From Methylobacterium sp. BTF04 (GTDB lineage Bacteria; Pseudomonadota; Alphaproteobacteria; Rhizobiales; Beijerinckiaceae), in assembly GCF_010692745.1 (NCBI RefSeq), contig NZ_JAAHTB010000017.1, positions 1-64,000 of the forward strand: a stretch of 64,000 bases of DNA. The letters are read 5' to 3'. Positions 43,134-55,968 of the stretch are shown here, one piece after another (position 1 is the first letter of the stretch; every line of letters begins with the position of its first letter). A program made the translations under genes and the position numbers. The notes beneath the pieces are model-generated. The model saw nothing but the letters and a program-made list of their open reading frames with translations, was not told the origin of the DNA and made no database searches.

Positions 43134-45383
43134 CTACTTTCCGAACCGCTCGAATTTCGGGAAGCTCCGGGTCATGAGCGCGCCGGCATCGGCGCGGTGG
43201 CCCATCCACTTCTCCAGCACGGCCGCGTTGGCGAGCCGCGCCTGACCGCCGGCCTCCATCCAGGGAAGTCCTTCGGCCAAGTTGAAGACGTGTGCGTCGA
43301 GGAGCGTGGTCTGGCGGCAGCGCTGCAGGCGCACGCCCTTGCCGCGGGACAATTCGGCCAGTTCGGAGACCGGAAACACCAGGAGCAGCCGGTCGGCGCT
43401 GCACACGGCGACATGATCGCCGGCGCCCGCGGTGAGCAGGACGGCGGTGGCCGGATCGTCGAGCCCGATGATCCCCTTGCCCTTGCGGGTGTTGGCGACG
43501 AGGGCATCGGCCGGGGCCAGGAAGCCGCGCCCATCCGAGGCCGCCACCAGCAGCTTGCCCCCCGGCTGGTAGGGTAATGCGGCCACGATCTCGGTGCCGT
43601 CGTCGAAGTCGACCATGAGCCGGATCGGATCGCCGAAGCCGCGACCGCCCGGCAGCTTGGCCGCTTCCAGGGTGAAGACCTTGCCGTTGGAGGCGAGCAC
43701 CAGGATCTTCGCCGTGGTCTCGCTCGGAAACGCGATCTTGAGGCCGTCATCGCCCTTGAAGGTGACGCCCGACAGGTCGGCGACGTGGCCCTTGAGCGCG
43801 CGAATCCAGCCCTTGGTCGAGACGATGACGGTGATCGGCTCGCGCTCCACCATGGCGGAGGCGAAATCGATCCCGGCGGTGTCGGGCGGGTTCTCCAGGG
43901 TGGTGCGGCGGGCGCCGATCTTGGTCTCGGGGCCGAAGGTCTTCTTCACCGCGCGAATCTGCTTGGTGATGTCGCTCCATTGCATCTTGTCCGAACCCAG
44001 AAGCTCTTCGAGCCCGAGCTTCTCCTTGGTCAGCGTTTCGAGTTCGCGCTTGAGTTCCATCTCCTCGAGCTTGCGCAGGCTGCGCAGGCGGGTGTCGAGG
44101 ATCGCGTTGGCCTGGATCTCGGTGAGCTCGAAGCGCTTCATCAAGGCGAGCTTCGGCTCGTCCTCCTCACGGATGATGCGGATCACCTCGTCGAGGTCGA
44201 GATAGACGATGAGCATGCCGCCGAGGATTTCGAGGCGGCGCTCGATCTGGGACAGGCGGTGGCGGGAGCGGCGCTGGAGCACGACGCGGCGATGGTCGAG
44301 CCATTCGCGCAGGGCTTCGCTGAGCCCGATGACGCGGGGCACGAGCCCGCCCACCAGCACGTTCATGTTGAGCGAGATGCGGGCTTCGAGTTCGGTGAGC
44401 CGGAACAGCGATTCCATCAGGATGACGGGATCGACGTTGCGGGCACGCGGCTCCAGCACGATGCGCACGTCCTCGGCCGATTCGTCGCGCACGTCCGCGA
44501 GCAGCGGGAGCTTCTTCTCCTGCAGCAGCTCGGCGAGCTTTTCGATCAACCGCGCCTTCTGGACGCCGTACGGAATCTCGGTGACGACGATGGTCCAGGT
44601 GCCGCGTCCGAGATCCTCCTTGGCCCAGCGGGCGCGCACCCGGAAGGCGCCGCGCCCGGTGCGGTAGGATTCGGTGATCGATTCGGCACTGTCGATGAGG
44701 ATGCCGCCGGTGGGAAAGTCCGGCCCCTTCACGAAGGTGAGGAGCTGGGCCGAGGTCGCCTCCGGATGGGAGATGAGATAGAGCGCCGCGTCGCAGAGCT
44801 CGGCCGCGTTGTGCGGCGGGATCGAGGTCGCCATGCCGACGGCGATGCCCTGGGAGCCGTTGGCGAGCAGGTTCGGGAACGCCGCCGGCAGCACCACCGG
44901 CTCCTCTTCCTGCCCATCGTAGTTCGGGCGGAAGTCGACGGAATCGTCGTCGAGCCCCTCCATCAGGAGGCGGGCGACCTCCGTCATCCGCGCTTCGGTG
45001 TAACGCTGGGCGGCGGCGTTATCGCCGTCGATGTTGCCGAAATTGCCCTGACCGTCGACCAGCGGATAACGCTGCGCGAAGTCCTGCGCCATGCGCACCA
45101 GCGCATCGTAGGCCGCGGTGTCGCCGTGCGGATGATATTTGCCGATGACGTCGCCGACGATGCGGGCGCATTTCTTGAAGGCCGAGGTCGGATCGAGCTT
45201 CAGGAGCCGCATGGCGAACAGGATGCGCCGGTGCACGGGCTTGAGCCCGTCGCGCGCGTCCGGCAGCGCCCGGTGCATGATCGTCGAGAGCGCATAGGCG
45301 AGGTAGCGGTCCTCCAATGCGGATTTCAACTCGACGCTCTCGATGCCGTCGGAGCCCGATGGCGGCTCGAAGGGCTGACCCAT
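43134..45383 (-). CDS. parC: DNA topoisomerase IV subunit A
   Basis: A 749-residue type IIA topoisomerase subunit that cuts and passes DNA to unlink daughter chromosomes, partnered by ParE. The catalytic tyrosine is Tyr128 in [13 protein letters not shown]. The N-terminal [20 protein letters not shown] is the winged-helix/quinolone region. The C-terminal third has beta-pinwheel repeats, with weak versions of the GyrA box, supporting ParC over GyrA. The ATG at 45383 has GGGAG 6 bases upstream. It sits next to recO, a common alphaproteobacterial order. Confidence 0.95.
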   Translation of the reverse strand: MGQPFEPPSGSDGIESVELKSALEDRYLAYALSTIMHRALPDARDGLKPVHRRILFAMRLLKLDPTSAFKKCARIVGDVIGKYHPHGDTAAYDALVRMAQDFAQRYPLVDGQGNFGNIDGDNAAAQRYTEARMTEVARLLMEGLDDDSVDFRPNYDGQEEEPVVLPAAFPNLLANGSQGIAVGMATSIPPHNAAELCDAALYLISHPEATSAQLLTFVKGPDFPTGGILIDSAESITESYRTGRGAFRVRARWAKEDLGRGTWTIVVTEIPYGVQKARLIEKLAELLQEKKLPLLADVRDESAEDVRIVLEPRARNVDPVILMESLFRLTELEARISLNMNVLVGGLVPRVIGLSEALREWLDHRRVVLQRRSRHRLSQIERRLEILGGMLIVYLDLDEVIRIIREEDEPKLALMKRFELTEIQANAILDTRLRSLRKLEEMELKRELETLTKEKLGLEELLGSDKMQWSDITKQIRAVKKTFGPETKIGARRTTLENPPDTAGIDFASAMVEREPITVIVSTKGWIRALKGHVADLSGVTFKGDDGLKIAFPSETTAKILVLASNGKVFTLEAAKLPGGRGFGDPIRLMVDFDDGTEIVAALPYQPGGKLLVAASDGRGFLAPADALVANTRKGKGIIGLDDPATAVLLTAGAGDHVAVCSADRLLLVFPVSELAELSRGKGVRLQRCRQTTLLDAHVFNLAEGLPWMEAGGQARLANAAVLEKWMGHRADAGALMTRSFPKFERFGK

Positions 45384-45433
45384 GACGAACTCCCGGATCA
45401 CCCTGATCCAAACCAGAACATAGCACGAACGAC

Positions 45434-46174
45434 CTACGGGGTCTGCGTGCCGAGTGCAACGAAGCGCGTCCGCTCCTCGGGGGCCGGTATGTCCCGCGGC
45501 CCCCAGATGTGCAGATCGAGGAAATACCCCGTCAAGGTAAACCCCGCGGTAACGTCCCGGACATCCGGCGTCATCGGCACGGGGGCGCCTGACAGGCGCT
45601 CGCGCAGGAAGGCCGGCAGGGCGAAAAGCTTGTCGCGAAACGGTTCGCCGGCGGAGGCGCTCACCGCCCGGCCGCTGCGGGGCGAGACGTAGATCAGCGC
45701 ATCGTTGCCCCCCGTCGCCGCACAGGCCGAGAGATCGAGGCCGAACCCGAGCTCGGAGAGGAGCGCCAATTCGAATCGCACCATCAGGGGCGGCGCGATA
45801 TCGGGGTCGTGCAGGTGGGCGACCAGGATGCGGGCGGCTTCATAGAGTTCGACGTGCGGGTCGCGCTCGGGCAGCAGCCGCAGCAGCGCTGCGAGATGCG
45901 CGACTCCGTAGAGGGCGAGCCCGGAGCCCATCAGGCGCGAGGCCGCCGATTCGATCGGCTCCACCGTGAAGGCGCCCAGGTTCTCGTCGAGCCGCGCCCG
46001 CCACGTCGCCTGTACCCGGTTGCCGGGTTGGAGCACCGGCTGCATCCGCCGCGAGCGCCCGCCATGGACGAGGCCGAGATGGCGGCCATGGGCGGCCGTC
46101 ATCAATTCGAGGACGACGCTCGTCTCACCCTGTTTGCGTAACCCCAGCACGATGCCGTCGTCGGTCCATTGCAT
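45434..46174 (-). CDS. recO: DNA repair protein RecO
   Basis: A 246-residue RecF-pathway mediator that helps load RecA on SSB-coated DNA. The OB-fold N-terminus [20 protein letters not shown] is characteristic, followed by [23 protein letters not shown]. The helical C-terminal half has [22 protein letters not shown], where other members keep zinc-finger cysteines; only part of that cysteine set is seen. The gene is 50 bases upstream of parC on the same strand. Confidence 0.93.
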   Translation of the reverse strand: MQWTDDGIVLGLRKQGETSVVLELMTAAHGRHLGLVHGGRSRRMQPVLQPGNRVQATWRARLDENLGAFTVEPIESAASRLMGSGLALYGVAHLAALLRLLPERDPHVELYEAARILVAHLHDPDIAPPLMVRFELALLSELGFGLDLSACAATGGNDALIYVSPRSGRAVSASAGEPFRDKLFALPAFLRERLSGAPVPMTPDVRDVTAGFTLTGYFLDLHIWGPRDIPAPEERTRFVALGTQTP

Positions 46175-46307
46175 GGCGTCGTCATAGGGCGGGGAACGGC
46201 GCTTGGAAACGCGGTGGAAGGCCTCCGACTGCAGTGCCCGGCGAATTCGCGCGATGCGGGAAACCGTCTAGCTTGGAAAGACGCTCCGAATCACAAGCGG
46301 CTCTTCC

Positions 46308-46832
46308 ATGACGATACCCAGCCGATCCGTTTTCGACGCGCGCCGCTCATGCCGGGCTGCCGGACACGACGGCGTCGGGTATTCCCGCTTTCGAGCCACT
46401 CGGCGGGCGTCTCGGCCACGCAGAGGGTGTCGGGTCTCGCATTGGACAGCCGGTCCCGCTCTCGTTCTCGCCGCGATGCTGGCCGCCTGCACTCCGCGCG
46501 TCCCGGCGCCCCCGCTGGCAACCCACTCCACAACCATCCGCGAGCGCGTCGCGGCACTCGCCCTACGCCAGTCCGATTTCGGATCGATCTCGATCCTCCC
46601 GGTGCGGTTCGCGCACAGCCGGATCAGCGGGCCGTTCGAGGATGGCGGCCGCACGCTCTATTGCGTCTCCACCCAAATGAAGGGCCGCACCTTCGGCAAG
46701 GGCGAGCGCGCCAAGGTGGTGATCCGCGACGAGGGCGGCGTCCTGAAGATCGTCGAGGATGACGAGGAGGTCTGCACCGGCCACCGCACCGAGCCGTTTC
46801 CAGAGCTGGAGACGCTCGGCAACAAGGCGTGA
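46308..46832 (+). CDS. Hypothetical protein with lipobox-like segment
   Basis: A frame of up to 174 residues. ALVLAAMLAACTP looks like the end of a lipoprotein signal peptide (LAAC lipobox). The mature part contains ISILPVRFAHSRISGPFEDG and a CVSTQMKGRTFGKGERAKVV stretch with a second cysteine at EEVCTGHR. The N-terminus is a problem: the only ATG far enough upstream is at 46308, leaving about 45 basic residues before the hydrophobic core, and no good ribosome site is visible. The true start may be a rare codon nearer 46430. Family not recognised. Confidence 0.55.
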   Translation: MTIPSRSVFDARRSCRAAGHDGVGYSRFRATRRASRPRRGCRVSHWTAGPALVLAAMLAACTPRVPAPPLATHSTTIRERVAALALRQSDFGSISILPVRFAHSRISGPFEDGGRTLYCVSTQMKGRTFGKGERAKVVIRDEGGVLKIVEDDEEVCTGHRTEPFPELETLGNKA

Positions 46833-46880
46833 TCCGATGAGAGACTTGCCCGCGTCGCGCGGCGATGGAACGATGGCGGG

Positions 46881-47624
46881 ATGCAGCATCGGCCGCTTTC
46901 GCTCTCCCTCGACCTCATCGCCCGCGCCCATCCCGACCCCGTCCGCGACGATCCGGGCGCCCTCACCCTCCTGACCGACGCGGAACTCGGCCGCGGCCTC
47001 GACCGGGCTCTCGCCCGTAGGCCCGTATCGGCGGACGGTCTCTGGGTGTTCGGCTACGGCTCCCTGATCTGGCAGCCGGAATTCGCCGTCTCGGAGCGCC
47101 GGACCGGGACGGTGCGGGGCTATCACCGCCGGTTCTGCCTGTTGCAGCGGCGGTTTCGCGGCAGCACCGACCGGCCCGGCCTGGTGCTGGCGCTCGATCA
47201 TGGCGGACTCTGCCGGGGCGTCGCCTTCAGGCTCACGGACGACGATCCGCATCTCACGCTGCTGCCGGTGTGGCGACGCGAGATGCGCGGCAACGGCTAC
47301 GAGAGCCGCTGGGTCACGGTGGAGACCGGGCAGGGCCCGGTGACGGCCCTCACCTTCGTCGTCAACCGCGCCAGCGACCGCTACACCGGGCGCCTCACCG
47401 AAGCGGAGATCGCCGACCGGATCGCCACGGGTGCCGGCCATCTCGGGCCCAGTGCGGAATACCTGTTCCGCACCGCGGAGGCCTGCGCCCGCGAGGGTAT
47501 TTTGGATGCGCACCTGTGGCGGCTGCAGGCGTTGGTGGCCGAGCGATTGGAGGCGCGGGCACGCTCAGTCATGCAAGAGCGCGAGGATGTGCCACCCGGA
47601 CGCCGGGGATTAGCGGCCTCCTGA
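46881..47624 (+). CDS. chaC: Glutathione-specific gamma-glutamylcyclotransferase (ChaC family)
   Basis: A 247-residue cytosolic enzyme that degrades glutathione to 5-oxoproline and Cys-Gly. The diagnostic VFGYGSLIWQPEF (YGSL binding loop) is near residue 57. VRGYHRRFCL follows, and the C-terminal half contains AGHLGPSAEYLFRTA, where ChaC proteins place conserved contacts. The length fits bacterial ChaC proteins. It is convergent with dnaE and separated from it by a short GC-rich hairpin region. Confidence 0.92.
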   Translation: MQHRPLSLSLDLIARAHPDPVRDDPGALTLLTDAELGRGLDRALARRPVSADGLWVFGYGSLIWQPEFAVSERRTGTVRGYHRRFCLLQRRFRGSTDRPGLVLALDHGGLCRGVAFRLTDDDPHLTLLPVWRREMRGNGYESRWVTVETGQGPVTALTFVVNRASDRYTGRLTEAEIADRIATGAGHLGPSAEYLFRTAEACAREGILDAHLWRLQALVAERLEARARSVMQEREDVPPGRRGLAAS

Positions 47625-47674
47625 ATTGGTGGGCGAGGCCGCCCCTCCCCCTCTACGAAGGAAGGGGCAGCCGC

Positions 47675-51172
<3,498 letters not shown>

Positions 51173-51270
51173 GCTCCCATCAGCCCGAGTCGTGGTGAAC
51201 GATCCATCAAGAACATGCGTCTGGTTCGGTTTGCCTGTGGAAGGCCGCCGTTTGTGCTGCGCCCGCAACG

Positions 51271-51375
51271 CTATCGCAATGGCGCCAATGCGACTGCCCA
51301 GGCCGCCACCGACACCGCCAGCAAGCCGAACGCCATGAATTCCACAGCACCGGTCAGGATCATCCGCTTGAACAT
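51271..51375 (-). CDS. 34-residue membrane peptide under a LexA box (SidA-like candidate)
   Basis: A 34-codon frame beginning MFKRMILTGAVEF and ending ALAPLR. It has a short basic N-terminus and a single helix spanning about residues 6-31, with a Trp at 26. GAGAGG lies 8 bases before the ATG. The promoter spacer directly upstream contains a perfect GTTC-N7-GTTC LexA site, so SOS induction is predicted. Size, topology and control match the Caulobacter SOS division inhibitor SidA (29 residues, inner membrane), and the gene lies 98 bases upstream of dnaE on the same strand. Homology to SidA cannot be confirmed from memory, so no symbol is given. Confidence 0.65.
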   Translation of the reverse strand: MFKRMILTGAVEFMAFGLLAVSVAAWAVALAPLR

Positions 51376-51402
51376 GGGAAGCGCCTCTCGTTGAAGGCCT
51401 CC

Positions 51403-51430
51403 ATTTTGTTCTTGTTTTGTTCTATGTAAA
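51403..51430 (-). promoter_or_regulatory. Promoter of the 34-residue peptide gene
   Basis: On the minus strand, TTTACA (51430-51425) as -35 and CAAAAT (51408-51403) as -10 are separated by 16 bases. Transcription would start about 20 bases before the ATG at 51375. The LexA box fills the spacer, an arrangement expected to block RNA polymerase when LexA is bound. Confidence 0.5.
51408..51422. promoter_or_regulatory. LexA (SOS) box, GTTC-N7-GTTC
   Basis: GTTCTTGTTTTGTTC matches the alphaproteobacterial LexA consensus GTTC-N7-GTTC exactly. It lies 33 bases upstream of the small membrane-peptide ATG. A chance match to an 8-base fixed pattern is expected about once or twice per 64 kb over two strands; the promoter-spacer position and AT-rich N7 raise its credibility. 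Confidence 0.7.
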
Positions 51431-51506
51431 GCGGGAATTCGGGAGCTCGTTCCACAAGGTTAAAAGGCGATGAACGGATCGCGGCGAGCGACCCGCCGAG
51501 CGGCCT

Positions 51507-51779
51507 CTAACCATCGTAATGCCAGCGGCATTGGAGGATTTCGAGGGCCTGCCCCTCCCCGGTCCCGGAGACGCGATAGACCAAGCGATGCTCTCCGCTG
51601 ATCCGTCTCGACCACCAACCCTTGAGGTTGCCCTTGACTGGCTCGGGCTTGCCGATTCCGACGAACGGGGTCCGCCGCGCCTGTCGAATCAGCTCATTGA
51701 TGCGGACGAGCGTGTCGCGATCCGTGCTCTGCCAATGCAGGTAGTCATCCCAGGCATGGTCCGACCAGACAAGCTTCAC
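51507..51779 (-). CDS. yoeB: YoeB-family ribosome-dependent mRNA interferase toxin
   Basis: A 90-residue RelE-superfamily toxin that cleaves mRNA in the ribosomal A site. The YoeB signature residues are intact: Glu46 in KPEPVKG, Arg59 and Arg65 in SRRISGEHRLVYR, and a His87-Tyr88 ending (CRWHYDG). The ATG overlaps the antitoxin stop by four bases, which couples synthesis and keeps antitoxin first. It should be an active toxin. Confidence 0.94.
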   Translation of the reverse strand: MKLVWSDHAWDDYLHWQSTDRDTLVRINELIRQARRTPFVGIGKPEPVKGNLKGWWSRRISGEHRLVYRVSGTGEGQALEILQCRWHYDG

Positions 51780-52030
51780 GGCTCGATCAGGTCATGCGCG
51801 CGACCGTGACCGGCGTCGAGCTGTGCCAACGCCTCTGTCAGACGACGCGCATTCGCGGGTGTCCCGAGCAGATGCAGGGTTTCCCGCAAGCTTTCGAATT
51901 CCGCGAGCGGCAGGATCACCAGATCCTCATGGTTCTGCCGGGTGACGACGAGTTCTGTCCGGTCGGCCTCGACGCGGTCGAAGTGCGTCGCGAGATTCTT
52001 GCGCAATTCCGTGAAGCCGACATGCGTCAT
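51776..52030 (-). CDS. yefM: YefM-family antitoxin (Phd/YefM)
   Basis: An 84-residue antitoxin starting MTHVGFTELRKNLATHFDRV, the Phd/YefM DNA-binding fold. It continues LVVTRQNHEDLVILPLAEFESL and ends in a C-terminal helix (ALAQLDAGHGRAHDLIEP) expected to neutralise YoeB. The ATG at 52030 is chosen over 52054 because it matches the family N-terminus. It is co-transcribed with yoeB and probably represses its own promoter, where a pair of GTAC cores lies. Confidence 0.92.
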   Translation of the reverse strand: MTHVGFTELRKNLATHFDRVEADRTELVVTRQNHEDLVILPLAEFESLRETLHLLGTPANARRLTEALAQLDAGHGRAHDLIEP

Positions 52031-52046
52031 CGCGAACACCCCATCC

Positions 52047-52062
52047 GTACACAATCACGTAC
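52047..52062. promoter_or_regulatory. Putative YefM operator
   Basis: Two GTAC cores (52047-52050 and 52059-52062) are spaced 12 bases apart immediately upstream of the antitoxin gene, within CCGTACACAATCACGTACG. YefM of E. coli binds palindromes with TGTACA cores in this arrangement. The second core is part of ACGTACGT, a perfect palindrome. Confidence 0.5.
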
Positions 52063-52108
52063 GTATTATCGGGGATGACGATTCGCAACACAGCGGCCGA
52101 GGGGCGCG

Positions 52109-52822
52109 TCAGTCCAACTGCTCGATCAACCCATCGCGGATCGTCACACGCCGATCCATGCGCGCGGCGAGGTCCATGTTGTGGGTGGCCACCAACGCGG
52201 CGAGGCCGGAGGCCCGCACCAGCGAGACGAGGATGCCGAAGACGTGGGCCGCCGTATGCGGGTCGAGGTTGCCGGTGGGCTCGTCGGCCAGCAACAGCCG
52301 CGGGCCGTTGGCGACGGCGCGGGCGATGGCGACGCGCTGCTGTTCGCCGCCCGAGAGTTCGGCCGGCCGATGGATCAGCCGTTCCTTCAGCCCAAGGAAG
52401 CTCAGCAATTCGGTCGCCCGCGCCTTGGCCTCCGTGTTGGAGAGGCCACGGATGAGCTGGGGCATCACCACGTTCTCCAAAGCGGAGAACTCCGGCAGGA
52501 GGTGGTGGAACTGATAGACGAAGCCCATCTCCTCGCGCCGGATGCGCGTGCGCTCACGATCCGGCATGGCAGCGGTGGGCTGCCCGCCGATATAGACCTC
52601 GCCGCCATCCGGCCGTTCCAGCAAGCCGGCCAGATGCAGCAGGGTCGACTTGCCGGCGCCCGAGGGTGCCACCAGCGCCACCAGTTCGCCGGGCCAGATC
52701 GCGAGGTCGGCACCTCGCAGAATGTCGAGCGCGCCGGTGCCTTGGGTGTAGCGCCGTTCCACCTTGGCGAAGAACAAGGCCGGGACCGGCTGCGCGCCGG
52801 GCGCCTCGGCTTTCGTTTCCAT
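52109..52822 (-). CDS. lolD: Lipoprotein-releasing system ATPase LolD
   Basis: A 237-residue ABC ATPase that powers release of lipoproteins from the inner membrane with LolC/E. Walker A is [11 protein letters not shown], the signature [15 protein letters not shown] and Walker [13 protein letters not shown]. The Q-loop [15 protein letters not shown] is the LolD form. The ATG at 52822 has GAGG 6 bases upstream; the GTG at 52840 has none. It starts 18 bases after the lolC/E stop. Confidence 0.95.
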   Translation of the reverse strand: METKAEAPGAQPVPALFFAKVERRYTQGTGALDILRGADLAIWPGELVALVAPSGAGKSTLLHLAGLLERPDGGEVYIGGQPTAAMPDRERTRIRREEMGFVYQFHHLLPEFSALENVVMPQLIRGLSNTEAKARATELLSFLGLKERLIHRPAELSGGEQQRVAIARAVANGPRLLLADEPTGNLDPHTAAHVFGILVSLVRASGLAALVATHNMDLAARMDRRVTIRDGLIEQLD

Positions 52823-52840
52823 GGATGTCCTCGGGTCCAC

Positions 52841-54139
52841 TCAGCCGTAGCGAAGCGCCTGCACCGGATCGAGCCGGGCGGCGCGCCACGAGGGATACAG
52901 CGTCGCGAGCAGCGACAGGGCGATGGAGGTGACCACCACGACGATGATCTCGCTCGAATTCATCTCGGCCGGAATCTCGGCCAGGAACCGCACGGTCGGG
53001 TCCCAGGCGGAGGGAAACAGCACCCGCTGGATCGGCTTGATGTTGAGGGTGACGACCACGCCGAGGGCCAGCCCGCTCAGGGTACCGACGATGCCGATGA
53101 GCGCGCCGTTGATCAGAAACACGCGCAGGATCGTCCCGGGGGTCGCCCCCATGGTGCGCAGGATCGCGATGTCGCTCGACTTGTCGCGCACCAGCAGGAT
53201 CAACCCGGAGACGATGTTGAGGGTCGCCACCACCACGATCAGGCTGAGGATCAGGAACATCACGTTGCGCTCGACCTCGAGGGCACCGAAGAAGGTTCGG
53301 TTGCGCTGGCGCCAGTCGGTGAGCGCCACCGGGCGCTCCGCCGCCATCTGGAGATCGGGCAGGATCGCCGCGACCCCGTCGGCATTGTCGAGGTAGATCT
53401 CGATCAGGCTGACGTCGGAATCGCGGTTGAAGAAGGCCTGGGATTCGGTGAGCGGCATGAACACGAAGGTGGCGTCGAACTCGGTCATGCCGATTTCGAA
53501 CACTGCCTTGACGGTGTAGGCCTTGGTCCGCGGGGCGGTGCCGAACGGCGTCGTCGCGCCCTTGGGTGTCGACAGGGTTATCTGGTCGCCGGCCTGGAGC
53601 CCGAGCGAGTCGGCCAGCCGCCGGCCGATGGCGACGCCGGTTCCATCGTCGAAGCCATCGAGGGTGCCGCCGCGGATGTTGCTGGCGATGGCGCCGATCT
53701 TGTCGAGGTCGCTCGCACGGATGCCGCGGACCAGCACGCCGCTGCCGCCATAGGGCGACGAGGCGAAGGCCTGTCCCTCCACCAGAGGGATCGCGGAGCG
53801 CACGCCCGCCACCTTGGAGAGGCGGTCGGACAGATCCTCGTAATCGGTGAACAGCTTGTCGATGGGATTGACGAAGACGTGGCCGTTGATGCCGACGATC
53901 TTCGACAGAAGTTCGGTGCGAAAACCGTTCATCACCGAGAGCACGATGATGAGGGTGGCGACCCCGAGCGCGATCCCGAGCACGGAAAAGAATGCCACAA
54001 CGGACACGCCGCCGCCGCGACGGCGCGCACGCAGGTAGCGCCCCGCGAGAATCCACTCGAAGCCGGCGAAGGGCGGCGTGCTGCCGCGCCGGAACAGCGC
54101 GCCGACCCCCTTGAGCCGGTCCATCATCGCCGCCGCCAT
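52841..54139 (-). CDS. Lipoprotein-releasing system membrane protein LolC/LolE
   Basis: A 432-residue inner-membrane protein with four helices: one near residue 45-75 (FFSVLGIALGVATLIIVLSV), then a large periplasmic MacB-like domain, then three helices near residues 290-420. MNGFRTELLSKIVGINGHVFV and the ending WRAARLDPVQALRYG are typical. Alphaproteobacteria usually have one LolC/E protein acting as a homodimer (LolF type), consistent with a single gene here followed by lolD. The start is 8 bases after the proS stop. Confidence 0.93.
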   Translation of the reverse strand: MAAAMMDRLKGVGALFRRGSTPPFAGFEWILAGRYLRARRRGGGVSVVAFFSVLGIALGVATLIIVLSVMNGFRTELLSKIVGINGHVFVNPIDKLFTDYEDLSDRLSKVAGVRSAIPLVEGQAFASSPYGGSGVLVRGIRASDLDKIGAIASNIRGGTLDGFDDGTGVAIGRRLADSLGLQAGDQITLSTPKGATTPFGTAPRTKAYTVKAVFEIGMTEFDATFVFMPLTESQAFFNRDSDVSLIEIYLDNADGVAAILPDLQMAAERPVALTDWRQRNRTFFGALEVERNVMFLILSLIVVVATLNIVSGLILLVRDKSSDIAILRTMGATPGTILRVFLINGALIGIVGTLSGLALGVVVTLNIKPIQRVLFPSAWDPTVRFLAEIPAEMNSSEIIVVVVTSIALSLLATLYPSWRAARLDPVQALRYG

Positions 54140-54146
54140 GGCGGCC

Positions 54147-55472
54147 TCAGACCCGCTTCAAGCGAGCGAGGAGGTCGATCGGCGCGATCGATTCACGGTC
54201 GCCGCCGGCCCGACGCTTGAGCTCGATCTTGCCTTCGGCGAGGCCGCGCGGACCGACGATGACCTGCCAGGGCAGGCCGATCAGGTCGGCGGTGGCGAAT
54301 TTGGCGCCCGGCCGCTCGTCGCGGTCATCGTACAAGACGGTGAGGCCGGAGGCCTCCAGGTTCGCCTGGATTTCGGCGCAGGCCGCGTCGGTGGCGGTAT
54401 CGCCGGTCTTCAGGTTGATCAGGGCCACGTCGAAGGGGGCAACGGAATCCGGCCAGATGATGCCGGCCTCGTCGTGGCTCGCCTCAATGATCGCCGCCAC
54501 CAGCCGGCTCGGGCCGATGCCGTAGGAGCCCATATGGACCGGGCGGTCGACCCCGTCGGGACCGGTGACCTTGGCACCCATCGGCTCGGAATACTTCGTG
54601 CCGAAATAGAAGATGTGCCCGACCTCGATGCCGCGCGCGGCCATCTGGTTGTCCTGAGGGACTTCGGCGAAGGCCGCCGGCTCGTGCATCTCGGAGGTGG
54701 CGGCGTAATGCGAGGTCCAGCGGTCGACGGTGCCCTGGAGGCCGGCGACGTCGTCGAAATCGGTGGTGATCGGCGGGGTCTCGAAATCGAGATACTGGCT
54801 GTCGCAGTAGACTTCGCTCTCGCCGGTGCTCGCCAGGATGATGAACTCGTGGCTGAGGTCGCCGCCGATGGGGCCGGTATCGGCGCGCATCGGGATCGCC
54901 TTGAGGCCAAGCCCGGCAAAGGTGCGCAGATAGGCGACGAACATCCGGTTGTAGGCGTGGCGGGCGGAAGCCTGATCGAGGTCGAACGAATAGGCGTCCT
55001 TCATCAGAAACTCGCGCGAGCGCATGGTGCCGAAGCGCGGCCTTACCTCGTCGCGGAACTTCCAGGAGATCTGGTAGAGGTTCTTCGGCAGGTCCTTGTA
55101 GGACCGCACGCTGCCGCGAAAGATCTCGGTGACGACCTCTTCCGCCGTGGGGCCGAACAGCATCTCGCGCTGATGGCGATCGGCGATGCGGAGCATCTCC
55201 TTGCCATAGGCTTCGTAGCGGCCCGATTCCTTCCACAGATCGGCCGACTGGATCGTCGGCATCAGCAGCTCGATGGCGCCGGCCCGGTCCTGCTCCTCGC
55301 GGATCACCGCGCAGACCCGGTTCAGCACACGCAGACCGAGCGGCAGCCACGCATAGATGCCGGCCGCTTCCTGGCGCACGAGTCCGGCCCGCAGCATCAG
55401 ACGGTGGGAGACGATCTCGGCCTCCTTGGGCGTCTCGCGCAAGGTCGGCAGGAAATAGCGGGAGAGACGCAT
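54147..55472 (-). CDS. proS: Prolyl-tRNA synthetase, short alphaproteobacterial form
   Basis: A 441-residue class II synthetase charging tRNA-Pro. It starts [18 protein letters not shown], typical of bacterial ProS. Class II motif 2 is in [23 protein letters not shown] and motif 3 in [14 protein letters not shown]. The length (about 440 instead of about 570) means the INS editing domain between motifs 2 and 3 is absent, as is usual in alphaproteobacteria, where a separate YbaK/ProX-type protein can edit. The ATG at 55472 fits this start. Confidence 0.95.
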   Translation of the reverse strand: MRLSRYFLPTLRETPKEAEIVSHRLMLRAGLVRQEAAGIYAWLPLGLRVLNRVCAVIREEQDRAGAIELLMPTIQSADLWKESGRYEAYGKEMLRIADRHQREMLFGPTAEEVVTEIFRGSVRSYKDLPKNLYQISWKFRDEVRPRFGTMRSREFLMKDAYSFDLDQASARHAYNRMFVAYLRTFAGLGLKAIPMRADTGPIGGDLSHEFIILASTGESEVYCDSQYLDFETPPITTDFDDVAGLQGTVDRWTSHYAATSEMHEPAAFAEVPQDNQMAARGIEVGHIFYFGTKYSEPMGAKVTGPDGVDRPVHMGSYGIGPSRLVAAIIEASHDEAGIIWPDSVAPFDVALINLKTGDTATDAACAEIQANLEASGLTVLYDDRDERPGAKFATADLIGLPWQVIVGPRGLAEGKIELKRRAGGDRESIAPIDLLARLKRV

Positions 55473-55683
55473 GGAAGGCCCTGGAAACCGCGTGCCACCG
55501 GTGGGCGACACGCTGCGGGCACACAACACATTGCATCGGGAAAAGACAAGCGCGGCCGGGTGACACCTCGGAATCGCTTGAAGCCGGAGGATCAAATTTT
55601 GCGGACCGAACCCGGTCTTTGCGCCATTTCAGCCAAATCCATGCGCTCTTGGCAGAAAAACGCCGAAAATGATCGTCCGACAG

Positions 55684-55712
55684 GTGACAATGGGAATTGT
55701 TGTTCCTATAAA
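55684..55712 (+). promoter_or_regulatory. Strong sigma-70-type promoter of a candidate small RNA
   Basis: GTGACA (55684-55689, five of six to TTGACA) and TATAAA (55707-55712, five of six to TATAAT) are separated by exactly 17 bases. Such a near-consensus promoter is rare in this high-GC genome. The start would be near 55719. Confidence 0.65.
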
Positions 55713-55718
55713 CCGCTT

Positions 55719-55868
55719 CGTGCTGGTCGTTTTGCCCGTAAGAGGCATCGCACGGTCCGAGTCTTGGGAGGAATAGTCAGCCGCGGCGCCGATAAAGATG
55801 CGTCAGACAATTTTAGGCTGATCAAATAGCGTCTTCATTAAAAGCAAGGCTCACGCCTTGCTTTTTTT
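55719..55868 (+). ncRNA. Candidate small RNA between proS and DUF1467
   Basis: A transcript of about 150 nucleotides is predicted from the promoter at 55684-55712 to the terminator hairpin at 55842-55868. No credible ORF lies inside: frames begin without ribosome sites or end within a few codons. The middle has a G-rich segment (CTTGGGAGGAATAG) and GC-rich short complements that could fold. I could not match it to 6S RNA, SRP RNA, tmRNA or another named family by eye. Confidence 0.45.
55842..55868 (+). terminator. Rho-independent terminator (bidirectional)
   Basis: GCAAGGC and GCCTTGC form a stem (extended by AA/TT pairs) with a TCAC loop, followed by seven T residues on the plus strand. On the minus strand TTTT follows the stem, so it can also end transcripts from the DUF1467 gene, whose stop is about 100 bases away. 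Confidence 0.85.
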
Positions 55869-55968
55869 ATGCTCGCAATCCTGATGCGAGCTGGGACGGC
55901 AATTGACGGAGCCGCGAGAATCTGACGGCGATCGCGCGGAACTGGAATCCGTGGTTTGGCGCGGTGTT

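Larger units (their letters stand above)
55473..55968. other. Non-coding region with promoter and terminator
   Basis: No protein gene is supported in this unusually AT-rich 496-base interval. It holds the upstream region of proS and, on the plus strand, a strong promoter and intrinsic terminator described separately. A 28-codon frame starting at an ATG near 55690 overlaps the -10 element and is not believed. Confidence 0.6.

Noticed and set aside
55690..55776. 28-codon ORF starting MGIVVPINRF
   Set aside because: It overlaps the -10 element of the candidate small-RNA promoter and lacks a ribosome site, so the ATG would lie upstream of the predicted transcript.
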